11,412 nt of DNA from NCBI GenBank assembly GCA_028290125.1, contig JAQGKM010000248.1, forward strand, positions 1 through 11,412, in the 5' to 3' direction. Positions within the stretch are counted from its first letter, which is position 1; the number at the start of each line of letters is the position of its first letter. The notes below the pieces were generated by a model that was not told where the DNA came from, made no database searches, and saw nothing but the letters and a program-made list of their open reading frames with translations. Of the stretch, positions 7,489 through 11,412 are shown piece after piece. Made by a program: the position numbers and the translations under genes. The DNA is from Hyphomicrobiales bacterium (GTDB taxonomy: Bacteria; Pseudomonadota; Alphaproteobacteria; Rhizobiales; Beijerinckiaceae).

Positions 7489-8249
7489 CAAAAGCGTTCA
7501 AGCAACCAGCCGCGACCATGAAATTTGTCGTTGATGCCCTGCGCGCGCAAGGCATGCCAGATGGTCGCGACATTGATCGGGATCACCGGCTTGTTCAACA
7601 GCTTCTCGAGCGTCGGGAAGATGTCTATCCCTGAGAGATTCGTGCCCGCCTGCACGATGCAATCGACATCGGCGCCGTCGAGCTGGCGCAGGATGGTGTC
7701 GATCACCTCATGGGGCGGCGTGTGGGCGATCGAGGTCGCGCTGTCGCATTTGAGACCAACGACCTTGGAGACCTCGTAGCCGGATTCCTCCAGGAAGCGA
7801 CGCACCTGCACGTCGCCGACCGACTGGTAGGGCGTTAGCGCCGCCACCTTCTTGGCGCCGAATGCGTCGAGCGCCGCCGTCAGAGCCGCCGCGCCGCTGG
7901 TCAGACCGATCTCGGGGCCGATCACGTCGCGCAGCCGCGCCTCGAATTCGACATTGCCTTCCAGCCCGCCCCAGAAGGTCTCGGCCGACATGCCCATCAT
8001 GATGTAGCTCGGCTCGCACGTCATGATGTCGCGCATGGAATACGGAATGGTCTCGCGGATCGCCTCGATGAAGGCGAGGAACATGTCATCGCTGGAGAGA
8101 TCGGGCTGCGAGACGAAGAAGCGGGCGAAGTGCCAGGTCACGCCCTCGGGGATGATCCGCTGGCAATCATATTCCACCCCGATATTCGTGGAGGGGATGA
8201 TGACCCCGATGCGTCCCCGCTTGCCGATCCACGGCTCCTGCGCCTTCAT
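7488..8249 (-). CDS. Maleate isomerase / arylmalonate decarboxylase-family protein
   Basis: A 253-residue member of the Asp/Glu racemase superfamily, in the branch holding maleate cis-trans isomerase (NicE) and arylmalonate decarboxylase. Order of segments: GRIGVIIPSTNIGVEYD at the start, SYIMMGMSAETFWGG at the first active-site loop (81-95), LTSGAAALTAALDAFGAKKV (116-135) and CIVQAGTNLSGID (197-209), then PVIPINVATIWHALRAQGI. Cysteines at the two catalytic positions of maleate isomerase are not seen: the loops read M-G-M-S and Q-A-G-T-N. Function is therefore uncertain. ATG 8249 is chosen because aaggag lies eight bases upstream; the upstream GTG at 8306 adds 19 unlikely residues. It is the first gene of the minus-strand catabolic operon and overlaps the hydroxylase start (ATGA), so the promoter should lie in 8250-8425. 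Confidence 0.8.
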   Translation of the reverse strand: MKAQEPWIGKRGRIGVIIPSTNIGVEYDCQRIIPEGVTWHFARFFVSQPDLSSDDMFLAFIEAIRETIPYSMRDIMTCEPSYIMMGMSAETFWGGLEGNVEFEARLRDVIGPEIGLTSGAAALTAALDAFGAKKVAALTPYQSVGDVQVRRFLEESGYEVSKVVGLKCDSATSIAHTPPHEVIDTILRQLDGADVDCIVQAGTNLSGIDIFPTLEKLLNKPVIPINVATIWHALRAQGINDKFHGRGWLLERF

Positions 8250-8368
8250 CCATGAAACTCCTTCAACCCATTGGCCCGCGCGCCTTGCAGCATTCGGGCC
8301 AGTCACGCGCGATCGCAGCGTGCGTAGTCAGACCTATCGCAGTTTCAGGCGCGGTCCAATGATCGACG

Positions 8369-8394
8369 GGAACCGATTTCGCGAGGCCGACGTT
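8369..8394 (+). promoter_or_regulatory. Sigma-EcfG-type promoter (general stress response)
   Basis: GGAAC (8369-8373) and CGTT (8391-8394) are separated by 17 bases, the consensus spacing of alphaproteobacterial EcfG promoters (GGAAC-N16/17-CGTT). It lies about 32 bases before the DUF3072 start codon, giving a short leader. The match is exact at all nine positions. Confidence 0.75.
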
Positions 8395-8425
8395 GAGAAC
8401 AAAACAGCAACGGAGGCGCATCATC

Positions 8426-8644
8426 ATGACGGACAATCCCAAGATCCACCCCGATCCCAATTCCAATACGGAGAAGAATCCGGACGATTGGGTGACGGGC
8501 GACGAGCCAATGACGGGCGCTCAGGCGTCCTATCTGCGCACGCTCTCGGAGCAGGCGAAAGCCGAGCCTCCGGGCGAAGACATGACCAAGGCGGAGGCAT
8601 CGAAGCAGATCGATCAGCTGAAGCACAAGGTCGGGCTTGATTGA
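8426..8644 (+). CDS. DUF3072 domain-containing small protein
   Basis: A 72-residue, hydrophilic, charged protein of unknown function. The sequence DPDDWVTGDEPMTGAQ...YL.TL.eqa ... MTKAEASKQID.L is the hallmark of DUF3072, here with NPDDWVTGDEPMTGAQASYL in residues 18-37 and DMTKAEASKQIDQLKHKVG near the C-terminus. There is no signal peptide, membrane segment or cysteine. ATG 8426 is chosen because cggagg (8411-8416) sits nine bases upstream and family members begin with MTDNP-like residues; an earlier in-frame start at 8393 would precede the Shine-Dalgarno. An exact EcfG-type promoter lies immediately upstream, so expression is probably induced by the general stress response. The downstream hydrolase gene is 145 bases away with a hairpin in between, so this may be a single-gene transcript. 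Confidence 0.88.
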   Translation: MTDNPKIHPDPNSNTEKNPDDWVTGDEPMTGAQASYLRTLSEQAKAEPPGEDMTKAEASKQIDQLKHKVGLD

Positions 8645-8667
8645 AGCTCGACTGCTTAGCAAAAGCA

Positions 8668-8704
8668 GCGCCTCGCCGGAAATCGCGCGCGACGGGCGAG
8701 GCGC
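8668..8704. repeat. Inverted repeat between DUF3072 and hydrolase genes
   Basis: Perfect 10-bp arms gcgcctcgcc (8668-8677) and ggcgaggcgc (8695-8704) enclose a 17-base loop. No T-run follows, so terminator function is uncertain. Nine bases of each arm recur in the hairpin at 10283-10324, on the other side of the hydrolase gene. Confidence 0.5.
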
Positions 8705-8789
8705 ATTCTGCCCTTCCGACGATCAGGCGCCGCTTGCGTCGCCTCGCAACAAACCCGATCATGTCGCAAAACAATCGGGAGGAGGGGAC

Positions 8790-10109
8790 ATGGCTTGGAA
8801 TATCGTCGCCGGCATTGGCGCGGCTCTTACCATGGGGTTGGGGATCGCTTTTTCGGGATCCGCGCAGGCGCAGAGCAATCCGCGCTATGTCCAGTTCCAG
8901 CCATCGGCCACCAAGGGCGCGCTCTATGCGCCTGACACCGGACCAGCCTCCAACGTCGCCTTCCTGACGATCCACCGCACCTCGAACTTCATGAACATGA
9001 TCGGCACGCGCGAGCTCGCCAAGCGCGGCTTCCTCGTGCTGGGCATGAACCCGCGCTCCGACAACAACGAGGCCATCGTTCATTTCGAGAATGTGGCGCT
9101 CGATATCCGGCAGGGCATTGAATACCTGCGCAAGCAGCCGGGCGTCACAAAAGTCATTCTCATCGGTTTCTCGGGCGGCGGCCCGGCCACGACCTTCTAC
9201 CAGGCGACGGCCGAGAAGGGCGTCTCCTACTGCCAGGGGCCGAACAAGCTCACGCAATGCCCGGACTCGCTAAAGGATCTGCCGAAAGCCGACGGCATGT
9301 TGCTGCTCGACGCCCATCCGGGCAACAGCGTGAACGGGCTGCGCAGCCTCAACCCGGCGGTGCTGGACGAGGACGATCCCTCGAAGGTCGACGCCGCACT
9401 CGATCCGTTCGACACGAAGAACGGCTTCAACCCGAGCGGCCAGTCGACCTATGCGCCGGAGTTTCTCGACCGCTACTTCAAGGCGCAGGCGGCGCGCATG
9501 AATCGGCTTATCGACAAGGCCGTGGCGCTGCGCGCCGACATTGCGGCCGGCAAGGCGAAGACGACCGACGATGCGCCGTTCATCGTCTACCGCGGACGCG
9601 CCCGCCTGATGGACTTTTCGATGAGCGTGCATCCGGGCACGGTGCGGCCGCAGAAGCTGATCAAGAACGACGGCACGATCTCGACCGAGATCGTGCGCTC
9701 GGTCCGCGTCGGGCTTTCGCAGAACGCCAAGCTCGACCGGACGCTCGAGAACGGGACGCAGTTCCTGACCGTGGAATCCTTCCTCAGCGCCAACGCGATC
9801 CGCGCCAAGGACTCGATGGTCGACATCGACTGGTGCTCGAGCAACAATTCGACGCCTTGCGCTCTGCGCGAGATCAGCGTGCCGATGCTGATCGCCGCCA
9901 TGGGCGGGCATTACTTCGTCGCCGACAACGAGATCCACTACGATGTCGCGGCGAGCCGGGACAAGGATTACGTCGTGATCGAAGGCGCCGTACATGGCCA
10001 GACGCCATGCGAGGCCTGCTCCAAGGTGACGGGGCAGTCCTACAGCAATGCGACGAAGAACCTGTACGACTATGTCGCGAAATGGGCGTCCGCCGATCGC
10101 TTCAAGTGA
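8790..10109 (+). CDS. Secreted alpha/beta hydrolase-like protein
   Basis: A 439-residue exported protein with an alpha/beta hydrolase core. MAWNIVAGIGAALTMGLGIA followed by SAQA-QS gives a signal peptide cleaved near residue 27. The nucleophile elbow is GFSGGG (S128) after the strand TKVILI. A preceding LGMNPRSDN..A and the helix VALDIRQGIEYLRKQPG are typical of the fold. H402 in GAVHGQTPC is the likely catalytic histidine; I could not assign the acid with confidence. Six cysteines fall in three close pairs (148/157, 349/357, 407/410), as expected for disulfides in a periplasmic or extracellular enzyme. The insertion between about 145 and 330 is longer than in minimal hydrolases. The start is fixed by gggaggagggg directly before ATG 8790 and by the leader. 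Substrate is unknown; esterase, amidase or lipase-type activity is possible. Confidence 0.82.
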   Translation: MAWNIVAGIGAALTMGLGIAFSGSAQAQSNPRYVQFQPSATKGALYAPDTGPASNVAFLTIHRTSNFMNMIGTRELAKRGFLVLGMNPRSDNNEAIVHFENVALDIRQGIEYLRKQPGVTKVILIGFSGGGPATTFYQATAEKGVSYCQGPNKLTQCPDSLKDLPKADGMLLLDAHPGNSVNGLRSLNPAVLDEDDPSKVDAALDPFDTKNGFNPSGQSTYAPEFLDRYFKAQAARMNRLIDKAVALRADIAAGKAKTTDDAPFIVYRGRARLMDFSMSVHPGTVRPQKLIKNDGTISTEIVRSVRVGLSQNAKLDRTLENGTQFLTVESFLSANAIRAKDSMVDIDWCSSNNSTPCALREISVPMLIAAMGGHYFVADNEIHYDVAASRDKDYVVIEGAVHGQTPCEACSKVTGQSYSNATKNLYDYVAKWASADRFK

Positions 10110-10131
10110 TCGCAGCGCAGCGGGTCGTTCT

Positions 10132-10157
10132 GGCGCGACGGATTTTTTCGTCGCGCC
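10132..10157. other. Hairpin with T-rich loop after the hydrolase gene
   Basis: A perfect 9-bp stem (ggcgcgacg 10132-10140, cgtcgcgcc 10149-10157) encloses the loop gatttttt, 22 bases after the hydrolase stop. The T-run is in the loop rather than after the stem, so it is not a standard terminator, though it probably shapes the mRNA 3' end. Confidence 0.45.
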
Positions 10158-10282
10158 GCGCTGGCCAGCCCTCGACATCCGCCTGGGCGTGACTAAGTAC
10201 TGAGTCGGAGCTTCTTACGGAGGCGGTGCCGGTTTCTGCTGGCGGTAGAGGCCGACTGCACGTCCCTCCAAGAGCTCTGAAG

Positions 10283-10334
10283 CGCGCCTCGCCAGCCTGG
10301 CCGCCAGCCATGCTGCGAGGCGCGTAGTCTTTTA
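10283..10334 (+). terminator. Possible terminator of the hydrolase transcript
   Basis: A 10-bp perfect stem (cgcgcctcgc 10283-10292, gcgaggcgcg 10315-10324) encloses a 22-base loop containing a smaller ctgg/ccag hairpin, and is followed on the plus strand by tagtctttta. It lies between convergent genes. The T-tract is imperfect. Apart from this hairpin and the one at 10132-10157, I see nothing in the 222-base gap 10110-10331. Confidence 0.45.
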
Positions 10335-10916
10335 TCCCCCGAAAACATCGCCGGCGGTCGTGCTTGCCAGCCGCGTCTGCGCGTCCCCGAGCAGCGTATC
10401 GACCTGCGACCGGATTTCGTCGATCCACGTCTGCGCCAAGGCGAGTTCCGCCGTGCGCGAAGCGAGTTCGGTTTCGAGTTCCTGGGTCTGGGCCTGAGCC
10501 GCGGCGCTTTGCGCTTCCGCCTGCTCGCGAACGATGCGCAACTCCTCGCGAAGCATTTCGGCTTCGGCGACGGCGTCGCCCGCCTGCTTGCGGAAGAACT
10601 CGACGCTGCGCACGGCCGCGTCGGTGATCGAGCGGTTGCGCTGCACGAGTTCGTCGATGGCGTTGGCGGCGCGCGTCACGACATCCATGGTTTCGTCGAG
10701 CGGCAGCGGCTCGTCATCCGCCGCTGGCGCCGCATGCGTCGCAACTGCGACGACCGGACGTTCGTCCTGCATCGTGTCGTGACCCGGGAAGTCCTGCGGC
10801 TGCGGCAGCGCGTCGTGCGGAGCGGAGTTCAGCACGTCACGCAAGGCGGCGTCGAGCGCGCGCATGTCGGGAAGCAAGGCGCTGTTTCTGTGTTCTTCTG
10901 GCATATCGGCTGACAA
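10332..10916 (-). CDS. Hypothetical coiled-coil protein
   Basis: A 194-residue protein that I do not recognise. The first 80 residues are acidic and proline/alanine-rich (ALPQPQDFPGHD, APAADDEPLPLDE) and look disordered. From about residue 85 to 180 there is a continuous heptad-like, Glu/Ala/Gln-rich region (NAIDELVQRN, EMLREELRIVREQAEAQ, ELETELASRTAELALAQ), predicting a long coiled coil. No signal peptide, membrane segment or cysteine is present. The start is probably TTG 10916, because aggag lies five bases upstream; an ATG at 10904 would be 17 bases from it. A perfect 18-base palindrome lies 27-44 bases upstream and could be an operator. Coding is supported by an uninterrupted frame and plausible composition. 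Function is unknown; a structural or scaffolding role is a guess. Confidence 0.7.
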   Translation of the reverse strand: MSADMPEEHRNSALLPDMRALDAALRDVLNSAPHDALPQPQDFPGHDTMQDERPVVAVATHAAPAADDEPLPLDETMDVVTRAANAIDELVQRNRSITDAAVRSVEFFRKQAGDAVAEAEMLREELRIVREQAEAQSAAAQAQTQELETELASRTAELALAQTWIDEIRSQVDTLLGDAQTRLASTTAGDVFGG

Positions 10917-10942
10917 GGCGGCTCCTGATGGCCGGAAAGGCT

Positions 10943-10960
10943 TCGGGACGGTCGTCCCGA
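10943..10960. promoter_or_regulatory. Palindrome upstream of the coiled-coil gene
   Basis: tcgggacg (10943-10950) and cgtcccga (10953-10960) form perfect 8-base arms around gt. The position, 27-44 bases before the TTG start on the minus strand, suits an operator or a leader hairpin. The rest of the gene-free stretch 10961-11097 shows no element I can support. Confidence 0.4.
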
Positions 10961-11097
10961 CGAATCACTCACCACAGTATGGAAGACGCGGGCCTCGGTT
11001 CAAAGCGGTGCGGCAGCTTCATACAAGGCAGTTATGCGAGGCGACCCAGATGCTTCCGTCATTTTTGACACAGCGTTTGTTCGATCGGAAACCGACC

Positions 11098-11122
11098 GGA
11101 ACTGGCGTCGCGCCCGCCGGTT
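11098..11122 (+). promoter_or_regulatory. Probable EcfG-like promoter of candidate small RNA
   Basis: GGAAC (11098-11102) is followed after 16 bases by GGTT (11119-11122), matching GGAAC-N16-CGTT except for the first base of the -10 box. It would start a transcript near 11129. The single mismatch and GC-rich background keep confidence moderate. Confidence 0.4.
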
Positions 11123-11128
11123 TGATGC

Positions 11129-11227
11129 GTGCGCACTACGCGTCGGACATGCGGTGCATGTCCGTCATCACTTTCCTTCACTGACAGATCCTTGACTGGC
11201 CGCCCTTCGGGGCGGCCTTTTTCTTTT
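11129..11227 (+). ncRNA. Candidate stress-regulated small RNA (about 100 nt)
   Basis: A strong intrinsic terminator ends a stretch with no convincing coding gene. From the inferred start near 11129 the RNA would hold a perfect 9-bp hairpin (cggacatgc 11144-11152, gcatgtccg 11156-11164, loop ggt), then an unpaired pyrimidine-rich stretch with ctttccttc (11171-11179), then the terminator stem. Hairpin, open C/U-rich seed region and terminator is the usual build of trans-acting bacterial sRNAs, and ctttccttc could pair with purine-rich ribosome binding sites. I recognise no named family. The 5' end is inferred only from the EcfG-like promoter. A 19-codon frame (ATG 11125 to TGA 11184) lacks a ribosome binding site but could make this a leader peptide or small mRNA instead. 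Confidence 0.45.
11198..11227 (+). terminator. Rho-independent terminator with UUCG tetraloop
   Basis: An 8-bp all-GC stem (ggccgccc 11198-11205, gggcggcc 11210-11217) closed by the extra-stable ttcg tetraloop is followed by tttttctttt (11218-11227). This is a textbook plus-strand intrinsic terminator. Confidence 0.93.
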
Positions 11228-11259
11228 AAACTCATCTTAATTCAGCCATCCCTCTTGCA

Positions 11260-11269
11260 CACATATGTG
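11260..11269. promoter_or_regulatory. Palindrome CACATATGTG in promoter region of the last gene
   Basis: A perfect 10-base palindrome sits 51 bases before the ATG of the exported-protein gene, within an AT-richer stretch between the terminator and that gene. Position suggests a regulator site or overlap with the promoter; no clear -35/-10 pair could be assigned. Confidence 0.3.
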
Positions 11270-11320
11270 CTAGCTTAGCTGTGGTTAGAGGCGGCCTAGC
11301 GGCCGGTGGAGGATGTCGTG

Positions 11321-11412
11321 ATGCGCGTTCCGCGTCTCCTTGTTTGTTTGGTCGCCCTTGTCGCGCTGTCGCAAGCCGGCATGGCGCAGACGCGGCGTGC
11401 TGCCGAACCCGC
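11321..11412 (+). CDS. Exported protein, 5' end only
   Basis: Thirty codons of a gene running off the window. The translation starts MRVPRLLVCLVALVALSQAG and continues MAQTRRAAEP: a positively charged N-terminus, a hydrophobic stretch LLVCLVALVAL and an A-G-M-A/QT cleavage site near residue 22, so it is a Sec signal peptide. ggagg (11308-11312) lies eight bases before ATG 11321. An ATG at 11313 stops after two codons and is excluded. The function of the mature protein cannot be told. It is separated from upstream transcription by the terminator at 11198-11227 and so probably has its own promoter within 11228-11300. Confidence 0.75.
   Translation, partial: MRVPRLLVCLVALVALSQAGMAQTRRAAEP

Noticed and set aside
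4087..7521. Very long plus-strand open frame (1144 codons) opposite the catabolic operon
   Set aside because: It is antisense to the phasin, receptor, amidohydrolase and hydroxylase genes, all with clear family motifs. Its translation is low-complexity, rich in Arg, His, Asp and Ala, as expected for a shadow frame in GC-rich DNA.
8754..8779. cccgat/atcggg hairpin just before the hydrolase ribosome binding site as a riboswitch-like control
   Set aside because: The stem is only 6 bp and overlaps just the edge of a long purine-rich Shine-Dalgarno, so it is too weak to claim regulation.
11065..11070. TTGACA resembling a sigma-70 -35 box
   Set aside because: No acceptable -10 box occurs 16-18 bases downstream; the EcfG-like pair at 11098-11122 is the better candidate.
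10864..11184. Plus-strand open frame of 106 codons upstream of the terminator
   Set aside because: Its start lies inside the coiled-coil gene, no ribosome binding site is seen, and composition is not protein-like. A small RNA explains the terminator better.

Overview
The window is GC-rich, densely coded DNA of an alphaproteobacterium, most likely of the order Hyphomicrobiales (Bradyrhizobium/Rhodopseudomonas/Xanthobacteraceae-like). Four things point there: TctC/Bug-type solute receptors next to catabolic genes, an 'agcgggagaggg' palindromic intergenic repeat, a DUF3072 gene and a sigma-EcfG-type promoter. No mobile element, CRISPR array, tRNA or rRNA was seen. The genus is an inference.

Layout. 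(1) Positions 1-2897, plus strand: the 3' part of a TctC-type receptor, a gene related to 4,5-dihydroxyphthalate decarboxylase, a palindromic repeat, and an adenine-deaminase-type purine aminohydrolase. (2) Positions 2899-4448, minus strand: a phasin gene followed by an aldolase of the dihydrodipicolinate synthase family that lacks the usual catalytic tyrosine. (3) Positions 4573-8249, minus strand: a compact catabolic operon in the order maleate-isomerase/arylmalonate-decarboxylase-like protein, FAD aromatic hydroxylase (broken by one in-frame TAG), NicF-like maleamate amidohydrolase, and a second TctC-type receptor with a signal peptide. (4) Positions 8369-10109, plus strand: a sigma-EcfG-type promoter, a DUF3072 small protein, and a secreted alpha/beta hydrolase. 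(5) Positions 10332-10916, minus strand: an unrecognised coiled-coil protein with a TTG start. (6) Positions 10917-11412: a gene-free stretch with a strong UUCG-tetraloop terminator that has no coding gene in front of it, which I read as a candidate small RNA, then the 5' end of an exported protein.

How the genes may work together. Region 3 resembles part of the nicotinate (nic) pathway, in which ring hydroxylation is followed after ring opening by maleamate hydrolysis to maleate and isomerisation to fumarate. Ring-cleavage dioxygenase and deformylase genes are absent from the window, and the isomerase-like protein appears to lack both catalytic cysteines. This is therefore either a partial nic cluster or a variant route for another N-heterocyclic or amide-bearing substrate. 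The two receptors suggest uptake of small carboxylates, but no TctA/TctB membrane subunits are visible. The adenine deaminase and the Pht5-like protein suggest a neighbourhood devoted to scavenging aromatic and N-heterocyclic compounds. The right part carries two EcfG-like promoters and looks tied to the general stress response.
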